The position numbers and the translations under genes are program-made. Of a DNA stretch of 45,057 bases, positions 7,725 through 16,594 are shown piece by piece (position 1 is the stretch's first letter; every line of letters begins with the position of its first letter). The DNA is from Gammaproteobacteria bacterium. GTDB lineage: Bacteria; Pseudomonadota; Gammaproteobacteria; SZUA-152. The stretch is from positions 1-45,057 of the forward strand of contig JAJDNG010000066.1 in NCBI GenBank assembly GCA_022340845.1, given 5' to 3'. The notes under the pieces were generated by a model that saw only the letters and a program-made list of their open reading frames with translations, was not told the origin of the DNA and made no database searches.

Positions 7725-8534
7725 GGCGCAATGAGTGCGGTATGAGTACGGTTAAGTAAATTCTTCTACGAGCGCATTGCTAATTCACAGTTGCTAACAA
7801 AATTGGTTTGGAAAACTAAACGCAAAAAAATCATATCCAGAAGATTATGTTAGGGCGGTTGCTGGTTAACATAATGGCATAACTGCTCAGCCACAGCCTT
7901 AATGTTCCCTTAAAATGCCTTATACATGTTGTTTTAACGGGTAAAAGTGTTTTTGTTTTTTGGAAGTATGTGGTGCAAATCTTTTTCAGCGCATCAAACA
8001 ATGCACTTAGCTTAAGAGCTGGGCATGATCAGGAAGTTCCCACGGTGATCGCTTTTTTTGCTGTGCGACTTAAGGTGATCGGTTTTGCAGTAAGATCTGG
8101 TGTGTACGTAGGGTATGCGCGGTTTCAGGTTATGTTGTTAGTGGTTCGTTTGTGTGTTTCGTTCAGTCGTCATTCAGCGATGTGATTGGCGATCTGGTTA
8201 AATGGTGATACGTAGTATTTATGCTGAGTAATTGGCTGAGTGTATAACTGGGAAATTAAACTCGCAATTGGAGGTTTGGTGACTTAGAACGCAGCGACCG
8301 CATCGCCGCGATATTACATGTTGTCATCGAAAAATTCGCGACACGATTTCATTCCGGTGATAAGGCGATTCTCTAATTGCTATCAATCAAACCGATCCAT
8401 TGTTATGGGCTTTTAAATGCAACAGCCATTCACTTTGATTAATGGATGAATGGCTGAATGGTCGCGAATGTATCGATGTAGAGCCTTGCAATGTCGATGG
8501 CAAGTACTGTGTTTGGGAGGGTTGGGGAGAACCA

Positions 8535-8567
8535 CCACCGACGGCGTCTCTTGCGCCGCCGCCGTGG
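8535..8567 (-). terminator. Possible GC-rich hairpin after the Fur-family gene
   Basis: CCACCGACGGCG at 8535-8546 can pair imperfectly with CGCCGCCGCCGTGG at 8554-8567, leaving a 7-base loop. It begins about 40 bases beyond the stop codon of the minus-strand Fur-family gene. No clear T-tract follows, so this is a candidate only. Confidence 0.3.
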
Positions 8568-8608
8568 GTTATCTTCCGCGAGTATGCTGCTAAATATGAC
8601 CGGTTTGT

Positions 8609-9064
8609 TTATTGGTTTTTATGTTGAATGCGGATGATCACGCTGACGTCTTTGACTTCGGCCGCGTCCGGTGGTGTGGGTAAACTGCTGATATGCAGTT
8701 GGTCGGCTTCCACGTCATGCAATGTGCCGCTGTCAATGTTATAGAAGTGGTGATGTGGTCGAATATTGGAATCATAAAAGACTTTTGTGGAATCCACGAT
8801 CACTTCGCGAATCAGGCCTTTGCGGGCGAACAATCCTAAAGTGTTATACACCGTGGCTTTGGAGGCAAAATTGCCCTTGGTATTGACCATATCCAGCACT
8901 TGGTCGGCGGACAGATGCTGGTCTTCGGTAAACAACACCATGCCGATTTTCACCCGCTGTTGGGTGGGAGATATGGCGCGGTCGTTCAACATCTTAACGA
9001 CTTTATTTTTTAGTATTGTATCTTGCAGATTTTCTGCCGAGGTTTCCTGTCTGTCGTGCATCAT
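8609..9064 (-). CDS. Fur-family transcriptional regulator, Irr/PerR-like, without cysteines
   Basis: 151 residues. The N-terminal winged helix is clear: ISPTQQRVKIGMVLF, HLSADQVLDMVN, then the recognition region ASKATVYNTLGLFARKGLI. The C-terminal metal-binding domain shows PHHHFYNIDSGTLHDVE, matching the His-rich motif of Fur/PerR/Irr proteins. There is no cysteine in the protein, so the structural zinc site of Fur and PerR (two CxxC pairs) is absent, which fits Irr-like members. It probably represses iron, haem or peroxide-related genes. It lies alone between the long intergenic region and the thiO operon, with no obvious target beside it. Confidence 0.85.
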   Translation of the reverse strand: MMHDRQETSAENLQDTILKNKVVKMLNDRAISPTQQRVKIGMVLFTEDQHLSADQVLDMVNTKGNFASKATVYNTLGLFARKGLIREVIVDSTKVFYDSNIRPHHHFYNIDSGTLHDVEADQLHISSLPTPPDAAEVKDVSVIIRIQHKNQ

Positions 9065-9154
9065 GGTGGTGTGAACCCCTTATAAACCTTATAAAAAATG
9101 TATCGCCCAAATTAACTTATAGTAAACCCAATCATAATAACTTTAGTATTTTTA

Positions 9155-10228
9155 TCAACTATATGGTTTCGGGTCCAGTATTGGTTGCTCATTCAGCATT
9201 AAGTTTACCAATAGTTTAGCCGATGCCGGCGCGGTTACCACACCATTGCGAAAATGTCCGGCGTTTATAAATAATCCCTTAATATCAGTATGCTGCATAA
9301 TGCGGGGGATGTTGTCCGGAGTACCGGGCCGCAGTCCCGCCCATTGGCGCTCCACTTTAAAGTCTTGCAATATGGGCATGAGATCGTAAGCAAATTTCAG
9401 CAATAGATCGTGGGCGTATTGGGTCGTGGTTTTGTCAAATCCCACATCTTCCATGGTGCTGCCCACCAATATTCGGCCGTCGTTGCGGGGGATTACATAG
9501 TGATTATCCCTAAGCACAATGCGTTTAATGAGTCCCGGGCGGCTATTGATCATCAGCATCTGCCCGCGAATGGGTTTCACCGGCAGGGGTTTCTCTGCAG
9601 AAGGCCACAGGCCTGGGCTCCACGCGCCGCAGGTTACTGCCACCTGGGCACTTTTAAACTCAGTTTGTTCTGTTTTGACACCGGTCACCTGGCCGTGTTC
9701 TCTTAGAATGGCTGTGACTTCGGTGTTTTCTTGTATCAAGACACCGTTTTTGAGTAGATACTCCCGCAACGCTTTCACCAGACGGGGATTTCGGACCTGG
9801 TAGATGTCGGGCATCCACAGAGTGTGCTCCGGGTGTTCCTGTAAGGCAGGTTCCAAGCTCGCCACTTGAGCGGCACCGATAACACTGATTGCAGAGTGTG
9901 TGTCGGCCCCCCATTGCAGGGCGGCTTTCTCATCGGGTTCGTCCAGAATCAGCATGCCGCTTTGGAGTAATTCGCTATCCAGGCGGGTCGCGGCATCCAG
10001 TACTTCAGTGAGTTGAGGAAATTCCTGTTGGCTCCATTGCACCAGTTGGGTGACTGCCTGGGGATATCGCCAGGGATACAAGGGCGAGATGATTCCGCCG
10101 CCGGCCCAGGAGGATTCACGCCCCACCAAACCGCGCTCCAACAGGCAAACCCGTTTGCCAGCCTGGTTCAAATAATACGCAGTGAGCAAGCCACTGATTC
10201 CACCGCCGATGACGAGGTGATCTATCAT
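9155..10228 (-). CDS. thiO: Glycine oxidase ThiO-like FAD-dependent amine oxidase
   Basis: 357 residues beginning with the dinucleotide-binding motif DHLVIGGGISGLLTAYYL. It continues with ESSWAGGGIISPLYPWRYP and ends with ERQWAGLRPGTPDNIPRI and GLFINAGHFRNGVVTAPA, all typical of ThiO, a DAO-type flavoenzyme that oxidises glycine to the imine used for the thiazole ring of thiamine. The start is the ATG at 10228, which overlaps the stop of the upstream kinase gene in an ATGA arrangement, indicating translational coupling. No other thiamine gene (thiS, thiG, thiE) is in the window, so the thiamine role rests on family resemblance; another small-amine oxidase is possible. Confidence 0.85.
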   Translation of the reverse strand: MIDHLVIGGGISGLLTAYYLNQAGKRVCLLERGLVGRESSWAGGGIISPLYPWRYPQAVTQLVQWSQQEFPQLTEVLDAATRLDSELLQSGMLILDEPDEKAALQWGADTHSAISVIGAAQVASLEPALQEHPEHTLWMPDIYQVRNPRLVKALREYLLKNGVLIQENTEVTAILREHGQVTGVKTEQTEFKSAQVAVTCGAWSPGLWPSAEKPLPVKPIRGQMLMINSRPGLIKRIVLRDNHYVIPRNDGRILVGSTMEDVGFDKTTTQYAHDLLLKFAYDLMPILQDFKVERQWAGLRPGTPDNIPRIMQHTDIKGLFINAGHFRNGVVTAPASAKLLVNLMLNEQPILDPKPYS

Positions 10229-11124
10229 GGTTCCAGCGCCATATTGTCTGTAATGGTTAGTTGATCGAATCCCGTTTGGCTGCACTTTTTGCCGGCCAAG
10301 GTGTTGGCAAAACGCAGGCTGTCGGGTAAAGATAATTGGTTTAACGCCGCGTGAATCATTGCAGCGTTAAACGTGTCCCCCGCGCCTATTGTATCTACCA
10401 CGTGGGAAATTTGCACGGCAGGCGCGAAATGTAATAACCCTTGTTTATCTATGGCATAAGCGCCTTGTGCTCCCCAAGGGCACACCAACCACGGTGAGGC
10501 GCATTTTGACCGCCAGGCGCGTAAAAAAGCAGCGCCCTCCGGGTATTGCATGGTATTGGCAAAATGGCGGGAAAATAACAGCATATCGCCAAAACGGTAC
10601 AATGCCTCAAGGTGTTCACGGGGTTTTTCAATTTCCAGGGAGATTTTTATCCCGGGATACTGGCGGTGCACAAATTCGAGGATCTTGACGGTGTCGGGCA
10701 CATTTCTACCTTCCAGGTGTAACCAGTCCACGTTGGATAACGGGGGGAGGTTTGCCACAAAATGCTCGAAACTGAATTCCGGCAATTCACGATGGTGCAC
10801 AATGGTGCGCGAGCCATTGTGTTGATTCAGGGTGATGTAAGAGGTCGGTGCATGGCCGCCCGCAATCAAGGCGCAATGGCTCAAGTCGATGCCACGGTGT
10901 TGCAAATCAGCCTTAATCCGCTCACTGTCGGCATCGTCCGCCAAGGTGCCGGCCCATTCACACTGATGGCCCAGTTGGCGTAACACTGTTAACGTATTGG
11001 CGACGTTGCCACCGGGGCGTACCGTCTGGCTCAGGGCGCGGACTTCGGCGTCCTCCCCGGGAAAGCCGTCGGTTGTATTGATTATGTCCAACGTCGCGAT
11101 ACCAATGCCTAGGATGCGGGCCAT
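10225..11124 (-). CDS. PfkB-family carbohydrate kinase, ketohexokinase-like
   Basis: 299 residues of the ribokinase/PfkB fold. An N-terminal GGNVANTLTVLRQLGH (38-53) and the catalytic DTIGAGDTFNAAMI (244-257) with Asp250 are present. Several stretches follow animal ketohexokinase (fructokinase) closely from memory: SRTIVHHRELP, WLHLEGRNVPD, EIEKPREHLEALYRFGD and RFANTLAGKKC. The predicted reaction is phosphorylation of fructose or a related ketose by ATP. It sits between a small zinc-ribbon membrane protein (8 bases upstream) and thiO (4-base overlap), a combination that does not suggest an obvious pathway. The substrate is inferred from resemblance only. Confidence 0.85.
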   Translation of the reverse strand: MARILGIGIATLDIINTTDGFPGEDAEVRALSQTVRPGGNVANTLTVLRQLGHQCEWAGTLADDADSERIKADLQHRGIDLSHCALIAGGHAPTSYITLNQHNGSRTIVHHRELPEFSFEHFVANLPPLSNVDWLHLEGRNVPDTVKILEFVHRQYPGIKISLEIEKPREHLEALYRFGDMLLFSRHFANTMQYPEGAAFLRAWRSKCASPWLVCPWGAQGAYAIDKQGLLHFAPAVQISHVVDTIGAGDTFNAAMIHAALNQLSLPDSLRFANTLAGKKCSQTGFDQLTITDNMALEP

Positions 11125-11132
11125 GCGAATCC

Positions 11133-11435
11133 TCAGGGGGTTTTGGATTTACTTTTCATGGGTGACAAGGGCAGGTACACGCTAAAAATGTCCAAAATTA
11201 CCCAGAACACCACCATGACCAATATATACCAGGCATTTTGGTCCAGATACGCCAAGGCGCCAAACAGCATTAAGTCCCAAACATACAACATGGTATAGGC
11301 CACGAGTACATAGGGATAAGAGCAGGATTTACCGTGACATTCACGGCAATAGATCAAAGCCCATTTGGCGGCTTTATATTTTTGCCACCAACTGATAGTG
11401 GGCTTTTTACAATGAGGGCAAGGTAGCGCAGACAT
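11133..11435 (-). CDS. Small zinc-ribbon membrane protein of unknown function
   Basis: 100 residues. The N-terminal half carries two Cys-x-x-Cys pairs, CPHC (6-9) and CREC (30-33), typical of a zinc ribbon. Two hydrophobic helices follow (about 43-62 and 68-88) and a basic tail MKSKSKTP. The likely topology places the ribbon and the tail on the cytoplasmic side. I do not recognise a named family. It is the first gene of the run into the ketohexokinase-like gene and thiO, with 8 bases to the next start. Confidence 0.7.
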   Translation of the reverse strand: MSALPCPHCKKPTISWWQKYKAAKWALIYCRECHGKSCSYPYVLVAYTMLYVWDLMLFGALAYLDQNAWYILVMVVFWVILDIFSVYLPLSPMKSKSKTP

Positions 11436-11757
11436 GTGCAGGCATGGATTCTATTGTATGGGTCTCGTTAGCGGCTCAATCATATCAAAAATAGACAATG
11501 CCCGGTGCTCTAAATACGCCAGGGGGCATTTTAGGGCGGAAGAGAAGTGCAAATAAATACCTTCCTCCTGGCTGAAAAATGTTTGTATTGCCGTTACAAT
11601 GGCTCTGGATGCGGGGGGCGCAGCCCGCTGGAACTACCCGCTAGCACTAAATAATACTCTTGTTGTAATAAAAGCCGCACAAAAAAGCGCTTTGCAATAG
11701 CACAATTAAACAACACGAATAAACGACACCATTTTCATAAAGAAGCTAACCGTAAGG
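11436..11757. other. Divergent promoter region, no gene seen
   Basis: About 320 bases between the zinc-ribbon gene (minus) and the ankyrin lipoprotein gene (plus). A short GC-rich inverted repeat (GCGGG...CCCGC near 11613-11630) is the only structure I see. The AT-rich stretch after 11640 probably holds the plus-strand promoter. Confidence 0.4.
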
Positions 11758-11784
11758 GTGAAGCCCGTAGATATCCCTAAGCAT

Positions 11785-12330
11785 ATGAGTCATCCGATTT
11801 TACGTTTTGTTTTTCTAATGGCGTTGCTCCTGACACAAGCGGCGTGTGACAACAATACCAAGTTGATGCAGAGCGCCATGTCCGGCGACTTGCCTGCTGT
11901 CAAATCCCAAATAGACGCCGGCGCGCCAATCAACGCCCGCAATAACTATGCTTGGACTGCGTTACACCATGCGGCCCGCAAAGGCGAAACCGAAATTGTG
12001 GCGTTGTTGTTAGATCATGGCGCCGAAATCGATGCGCAAGACCAACGAGGCTGGACACCGCTGATGCGCGCTGCTGCCAAAGGCCACCAAGACACGGTTG
12101 CACTTCTGCTCAAGCGCGGCGCTAATCCGGACTTGCGTGACAAAGACGGCTGGACGGCGTTAATGTGGGCGGTGAAGCAGGATTATTTATCGGTGGTGGA
12201 ACAACTGACCGCCGGCGGCGCCGATGTTAACATTAAAGCCGACGATGGCCGCAGCGCACTGTTACTGGCCCATGGTGAGGGCAATGCGCAAATAGGCGAA
12301 GTGTTGCGTAAAGCGGGGGCGAAGTTCTAA
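11785..12330 (+). CDS. Ankyrin-repeat lipoprotein
   Basis: About 181 residues from the ATG at 11785, which gives a compact leader MSHPILRFVFLMALLLTQ ahead of Ala-Ala-Cys, a probable though imperfect lipobox. A GTG nine codons earlier (11758) is an alternative. Four ankyrin repeats follow, with the usual pattern WTALHHAARKGETEIVALLL, then GWTPLMRAAAKGH, GWTALMWAVKQDY and GRSALLLAHGEGN. Ankyrin repeats bind protein partners; here they would act in the periplasm on a membrane anchor. Two triheme cytochrome genes follow at once (the first starts 4 bases after the stop), so a role in assembling or docking the cytochromes is a fair inference. A second ankyrin lipoprotein closes the cluster on the opposite strand. 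Confidence 0.82.
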   Translation: MSHPILRFVFLMALLLTQAACDNNTKLMQSAMSGDLPAVKSQIDAGAPINARNNYAWTALHHAARKGETEIVALLLDHGAEIDAQDQRGWTPLMRAAAKGHQDTVALLLKRGANPDLRDKDGWTALMWAVKQDYLSVVEQLTAGGADVNIKADDGRSALLLAHGEGNAQIGEVLRKAGAKF

Positions 12331-12334
12331 GGGC

Positions 12335-13000
12335 ATGATCATTTCAGGCGTGGCATTGATTAAACGATTAACCATCATTGCGTGTGTTACGGCGGCGATA
12401 TTTGCCGGTTGCAAAGCCGAGTATATAACCGATAGTCGCAGCGCCCCTTACGTGGTGGATAGCGGTGTCGGTATAGGGAAACGCTGGGAGGATAAATCCG
12501 GCCCGGCCCCGCAACTGAACGCGGAGGGTCTTGCCGAAGACGGGATTCATGATCCCGACAACGAAGCTATGGCCGTGCTGCAAGAGCCGCGCGATGCCAT
12601 GGCGGCATTTCCACTGGATCGCAGCGGTGCAGTGGACTGGGTCAAGGCGCTGGACTTAGGGGTCATTACACCCAGGGCCGATATTGATGGCAACGCCGAC
12701 ATGGTGGTGATGGACATGGATGTAACGTTTAAAGACACCGGTGAGATGCCGTGGGTCACGTTCACCCATACGGCGCACACCGAATGGTTGGGTTGCGATA
12801 CCTGTCATGCGGATATTTTTGTTCCCAAAATTGGCGCCAATGAGGTGTCCATGGACAGTCTTTTTGCCGGAGAATACTGTGGCCGATGCCATGGCGCCGT
12901 GGCGTTTGGACTGGCCGTTTGTGAGCGTTGCCACAATACCCAGCAAAATTCCGCGAAGGAAAAATCATCGGCGGTCGGGCCAGCGCCGTCATCCCGTTAA
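12335..13000 (+). CDS. Triheme c-type cytochrome lipoprotein (c7-type domain), copy 1
   Basis: 221 residues. The leader ends in Phe-Ala-Gly-Cys26, a good lipobox. Three haem-binding motifs cluster in the C-terminal part: CDTCH (154-158), CGRCH (182-186) and CERCH (196-200). They sit in the pattern PWVTFTHTAHTEWLGC ... GEYCGRCHGAVAFG, which matches the c(7)-type triheme domain. His residues in FTHTAH are likely axial ligands. The segment before the domain (IHDPDNEAMAVLQEP, DAMAAFPLDRSGAVDWVKAL) is shared with the next gene and looks specific to this pair. It should carry electrons on the periplasmic face of a membrane; donor and acceptor are not evident from neighbours. The gene follows the ankyrin lipoprotein by 4 bases. 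Confidence 0.87.
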   Translation: MIISGVALIKRLTIIACVTAAIFAGCKAEYITDSRSAPYVVDSGVGIGKRWEDKSGPAPQLNAEGLAEDGIHDPDNEAMAVLQEPRDAMAAFPLDRSGAVDWVKALDLGVITPRADIDGNADMVVMDMDVTFKDTGEMPWVTFTHTAHTEWLGCDTCHADIFVPKIGANEVSMDSLFAGEYCGRCHGAVAFGLAVCERCHNTQQNSAKEKSSAVGPAPSSR

Positions 13001-13027
13001 CAATAATAATGATAGTGAATAAAGTCA

Positions 13028-13777
13028 GTGGCAAAAACGACTCGATTTGCACTTAATACCATCGGCGCCGTAGCAATATCGCTAGGTTTGGGTATGGGGG
13101 TTTTAAACAGTTGCGCAACCGGCGACGCTCAGTCAAGCGCGCCCGCCGGGCAAAACGAGGCCAATGAGGTGAAAGCCGCGGCATCCGGGGATGAGGGTCA
13201 TCCGCTTGATCGCCAGCAAGCCCTGGAATTGCTGGCGAAATCAGACCAATATTTAAATCCCATTGCAGGCGATGCAAATCAAGACTCGGGGCTAAAGCCG
13301 CTAAGCATTCCCCAGGAAGGGGCCAGCGAATCACCGCGCAACGACGGCATTCACGACACCCAAACCAATTCCATTGCGGTGTTGCAGGATCCCTCCAAAG
13401 CGATGGCGGCGTTTCCCCGTGATCGCCGTAATCAAGTGGACTGGGTGGCAGCACTGGACCAGGGCCTGATTCAACCGCGGGCGGACTTGTTGGGCGAGAC
13501 CCAAATGCAAACCATGGACATGGATATTCTCATGAAAAATACCCAATTCATGCCATGGGTGAAGTTTCCCCATTTACAGCACACCAAGTGGCTGGCCTGC
13601 TCCAATTGTCACCCGGACATATTTATCCCCCAACAAGACGCCAATCCCATTAGCATGAATAAAGTGTTGCGTGGCGAATACTGCGGTGTGTGCCACGACA
13701 AAGTGGCGTTTGCACTGTTTATTTGCGAGCGTTGTCACAGCGTGCCGCACGAAGGTTCGGGGGAGAAGTGGTGGTGA
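13028..13777 (+). CDS. Triheme c-type cytochrome lipoprotein (c7-type domain), copy 2
   Basis: 249 residues from a GTG start. The leader ends in Val-Leu-Asn-Ser-Cys29, a lipobox-like site. Haem motifs are CSNCH (191-195), CGVCH (219-223) and CERCH (233-237), in the same frame of conserved residues as copy 1 (PWVKFPHLQHTKWLAC, GEYCGVCHDKVAF). The two proteins are clear paralogues over the last 140 residues and differ in the N-terminal linker, which here is longer and rich in Ala, Ser and Gln. Tandem duplication followed by divergence is the simplest account. The spacing of 27 bases implies one transcript with copy 1 and the ankyrin lipoprotein. No cytochrome maturation gene is nearby. Confidence 0.87.
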   Translation: MAKTTRFALNTIGAVAISLGLGMGVLNSCATGDAQSSAPAGQNEANEVKAAASGDEGHPLDRQQALELLAKSDQYLNPIAGDANQDSGLKPLSIPQEGASESPRNDGIHDTQTNSIAVLQDPSKAMAAFPRDRRNQVDWVAALDQGLIQPRADLLGETQMQTMDMDILMKNTQFMPWVKFPHLQHTKWLACSNCHPDIFIPQQDANPISMNKVLRGEYCGVCHDKVAFALFICERCHSVPHEGSGEKWW

Positions 13778-13924
13778 ACAGAAGTTAAACCGTTACGACG
13801 CTAATAACTCCGATCAAACCTGGATTCCAGGCGGAGTATGTGTACCTCGTCTGGCAAAATCATGGGTCACTGTATTCTCTGGGGGCTTATCGCAATGGTA
13901 AACAACTTGGCGTCTTGGAGGCTG

Positions 13925-14683
13925 TCATTGGGGTTTCTTGTCATAAAACTCGCTTAACAATTTCAGCACGTCTGCACTGTCGTTTTCGCTGGCGATGTCA
14001 AAGGCGTTAAAACCGTCATCGTCTTGAAGGGACGCGTTCGCGCCCTTTTCCAATAGCAGCTTGGCCACTTTAGGTTTGTTGAAGGCAGCGGCTGCCATAA
14101 TGGCGGTGCGTTGCTTGATGCCTCTGGCGTTCGGACTCACGCCGTGATCCAGGAGCACTTTGGCCACTTCAATGTGCCCCAGGCCCGCGGCGATCATCAT
14201 CAGTTCTTCCGCGTCATTTTGTGGCAGGCCAGAGGCGTGTTTTAGCAATGCTTTGACGGTATCGGCATGGCCAAAAAACGTGGCATTGCTTAATGCTGAT
14301 CCGCCGCTACTGTCTTTATGAGTGGGGTCGGCGCCATGTTCGGCCAGGAATCGTGCCGTTTCGGTTTTGTTTCCGGTTGCCGCGACGATGAGGGCTGTGG
14401 TGCCAAAATTATCTTGCCGATCAATCTGGGCGCCATAGTCTATGAGTAACTTGACGACCTCAACATGACCATTGGAGGCAGCCAGCATTAATGCGGTTTT
14501 GCCTTTCTCGGTGCTGTAATCCACTTCCGCGCCGCCATTGATGGCACGTTTGACGGCTTCGAGGTTGCCGTCGCGGGAGGCTTTCATGAGTTCAGACAGG
14601 CGCTCACCGCCACAGGCGTTCAAACCCAGCAACGTGGCAAGGAGTATTATGAGGCGCCAATTGATCCTGCTGGGGGATAACAT
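13925..14683 (-). CDS. Ankyrin-repeat lipoprotein, convergent with the cytochrome genes
   Basis: 252 residues with a leader ending in Leu-Asn-Ala-Cys24 (lipobox) and about six ankyrin repeats, including GKTALMLAASNGHVEVVKLL, FGTTALIVAATGNKTETARF, GLGHIEVAKVLLDHG and RTAIMAAAAFNKPKVAKLLL. It is longer than the ankyrin lipoprotein on the other side of the two cytochromes. It ends in convergence with the second cytochrome gene, 147 bases away, so it is not in that operon, but membership in the same functional cluster is plausible. It lies upstream of rho on the same strand with a 67-base gap to the next stop codon. Confidence 0.83.
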   Translation of the reverse strand: MLSPSRINWRLIILLATLLGLNACGGERLSELMKASRDGNLEAVKRAINGGAEVDYSTEKGKTALMLAASNGHVEVVKLLIDYGAQIDRQDNFGTTALIVAATGNKTETARFLAEHGADPTHKDSSGGSALSNATFFGHADTVKALLKHASGLPQNDAEELMMIAAGLGHIEVAKVLLDHGVSPNARGIKQRTAIMAAAAFNKPKVAKLLLEKGANASLQDDDGFNAFDIASENDSADVLKLLSEFYDKKPQ

Positions 14684-14750
14684 AAAAAGCTGAATGCTTT
14701 TTCGAGTCCGGTTGTATTAGGGGTGCGTGATACCGCCTGGCATGACAGAC

Positions 14751-16007
14751 TTATTTCTTCATGGAGTTGAAAAAATCGTCATTGGTTTTGGTTTCTTTCA
14801 ATTTATCCAGCAGGAACTCTATGGCCGCCACCTCTTCCATGGGGTGAATGATTTTGCGCAGTATCCACATCATTTGCAACTCTTCCGGATCGGTAATGAG
14901 TTCTTCGCGGCGGGTACCGGAGCGATTGATGTTGATGGCGGGATAAATGCGTTTTTCGGAAATTTTGCGGTCCAAATGCACTTCCATGTTACCGGTGCCT
15001 TTGAATTCTTCAAAGATAACATCGTCCATGCGTGAGCCGGTGTCTACCAGGGCGGTGGCGATAATGGTCAGGCTGCCGCCTTCTTCGATGTTGCGGGCCG
15101 CGCCGAAAAAGCGTTTCGGTCGTTGCAAAGCATTGGCATCCACACCACCGGTGAGTACTTTGCCGGAGGAGGGCACCACCGTATTGTAAGTCCGCGCCAG
15201 ACGAGTAATGGAGTCGAGTAAAATGACCACATCTTTTTTGTGTTCCACCAGACGCTTGGCTTTTTCAATGACCATTTCCGCCACTTGCACATGGCGGCTG
15301 GCGGGTTCGTCGAAGGTACTGGAGACCACTTCGCCGCGCACTGAGCGGGCCATTTCGGTCACTTCCTCGGGACGTTCGTCGATGAGTAGGACGATTAAAT
15401 AACATTCGGGATGGTTGGAGGTTATAGACTGCGCAATGTGCTGCAACATCATGGTCTTGCCCGATTTTGGCGGCGAGACAATCAGTCCGCGTTGACCTTT
15501 ACCGATTGGTGAGCACAAATCAATGACTCGCGCGGTCAAATCCTCAGCGCTGCCGTTGCCGCGTTCCATGTGCAGTCGCTCGTTGGCGAATAACGGCGTG
15601 AGGCTTTCGAACGGCAATTTGGTCTTGGCGTGTTCTGGCTGTTCAAAATTAATTTCATTGACCTTCAATAACGCAAAATACCGCTCACCGTCTTTTGGGG
15701 GGCGAATTTTTCCCGCCACAGTATCGCCCGTACGCAAACTGAAACGGCGTATTTGGCTGGGTGATACGTAGATATCGTCGGGGCCGGCCAAATAAGAGCT
15801 GTCGGCGGAGCGTAAAAAGCCGAAACCGTCCTGGAGGATTTCCAATACACCGCCACCATAAATATCTTCCCCGCTTTTTGCGTGGGCTTTTAATAATGCG
15901 AAGATGATATCTTGTTTGCGGGAACGGGAGGCGCCTTCAATGCCGTTTTCACGGGCCAAGTCATTAAGCTCGGTGGCGGTTTTTTGCTTAAGTTCATTAA
16001 GGTTCAT
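14751..16007 (-). CDS. rho: Transcription termination factor Rho
   Basis: 418 residues, the length of the Escherichia coli protein. The N-terminal SAP-like helix ([16 protein letters not shown]) is followed by the cold-shock-like RNA-binding domain with GFGFLRSAD. The RecA-type motor has Walker [13 protein letters not shown], Walker [19 protein letters not shown] and the conserved [20 protein letters not shown]. It is the hexameric RNA helicase that ends transcription of untranslated RNA. The order trxA then rho on the same strand is the common gammaproteobacterial arrangement. A 245-base leader separates the two, a size consistent with autoregulated attenuation of rho, though I see no clear hairpin there. 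Confidence 0.97.
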   Translation of the reverse strand: MNLNELKQKTATELNDLARENGIEGASRSRKQDIIFALLKAHAKSGEDIYGGGVLEILQDGFGFLRSADSSYLAGPDDIYVSPSQIRRFSLRTGDTVAGKIRPPKDGERYFALLKVNEINFEQPEHAKTKLPFESLTPLFANERLHMERGNGSAEDLTARVIDLCSPIGKGQRGLIVSPPKSGKTMMLQHIAQSITSNHPECYLIVLLIDERPEEVTEMARSVRGEVVSSTFDEPASRHVQVAEMVIEKAKRLVEHKKDVVILLDSITRLARTYNTVVPSSGKVLTGGVDANALQRPKRFFGAARNIEEGGSLTIIATALVDTGSRMDDVIFEEFKGTGNMEVHLDRKISEKRIYPAININRSGTRREELITDPEELQMMWILRKIIHPMEEVAAIEFLLDKLKETKTNDDFFNSMKK

Positions 16008-16252
16008 GTTGTTGTTACACTTTCTGGTGGGTTGATAATATTTAAGATTTACTAATAGGGCGGCGCAGATGGGGCGCAGCCTAAAGAGCTGAGTTTTAGT
16101 TGTTAATTATTCAGTGTTCAGGAGGATTGCCGGATATCGGCGAGTACCGATTTTTTTAACTCAAAATACCCGGATACGCTAACACGTTATTGTGATGACG
16201 TAAACCCTGTGCCGGAAATTTTACGCCACCACGATGATTTCGCTTGATGCAG

Positions 16253-16579
16253 CTAAATATTACTATCTAAAAAGGCGGTGAGCTGGGATTTAGAAACTGC
16301 ACCCACTTTCGTAGCTTCCACATTGCCTCCTTTAAATAACATCAACGTGGGAATGCCGCGAATTCCGTATTTGGGTGGCGTCGCCGGATTTTCATCGATA
16401 TTCAGTTTGGCGATTTTAACGCGGTCTGCGTATTCGTCAGCGATTTCATCCAAAATCGGCGCAATCATCTTGCAAGGACCACACCAATCGGCCCAATAGT
16501 CTACAAGCACCGGCCCATCCGAGTTGATGACTTCCGTTTCAAAAGTATCGTCAGTGAGGTGAAAGATCTTATCACTCAC
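16253..16579 (-). CDS. trxA: Thioredoxin 1
   Basis: 108 residues with the full thioredoxin core: [18 protein letters not shown] (active-site Cys-Gly-Pro-Cys), [18 protein letters not shown] and [11 protein letters not shown] with the cis-proline. It is the cytoplasmic disulfide reductase that serves ribonucleotide reductase and other enzymes. The start is the GTG at 16579, placed eight bases after a strong GGAGG; the TTG five codons earlier lies inside that ribosome binding site and is rejected. It is upstream of rho on the same strand. Confidence 0.96.
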   Translation of the reverse strand: MSDKIFHLTDDTFETEVINSDGPVLVDYWADWCGPCKMIAPILDEIADEYADRVKIAKLNIDENPATPPKYGIRGIPTLMLFKGGNVEATKVGAVSKSQLTAFLDSNI

Positions 16580-16594
16580 GTGGTTTACCTCCAA

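Larger units (their letters stand above)
7640..8608. other. Long intergenic region without a supported gene
   Basis: About 970 bases. The left part holds the promoter region of the TlpA operon. Open frames at 7970-8185 and 8442-8627 lack ribosome binding sites and recognisable domains. A GC-rich imperfect inverted repeat at 8535-8567 lies just downstream of the Fur-family gene. I see no tRNA-like or riboswitch-like structure, though an unrecognised small RNA cannot be excluded. Confidence 0.4.

Noticed and set aside
7970..8627. Two small open frames in the large intergenic region (7970-8185 and 8442-8627)
   Set aside because: No ribosome binding site, no domain, unusual composition, and one overlaps the end of the Fur-family gene on the other strand.
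13789..13930. Open frame in the gap after the second cytochrome gene with a protein-like stretch (AEYVYLVWQNHGSLYS)
   Set aside because: It has no start codon or ribosome binding site, follows a stop codon at 13786, and reads into the opposite-strand ankyrin gene. It could be a gene remnant, but about 30 residues do not support a call.
16579..16594. TTG start for thioredoxin five codons upstream
   Set aside because: It lies within the GGAGG site that serves the GTG at 16579, and typical TrxA begins at the shorter start.
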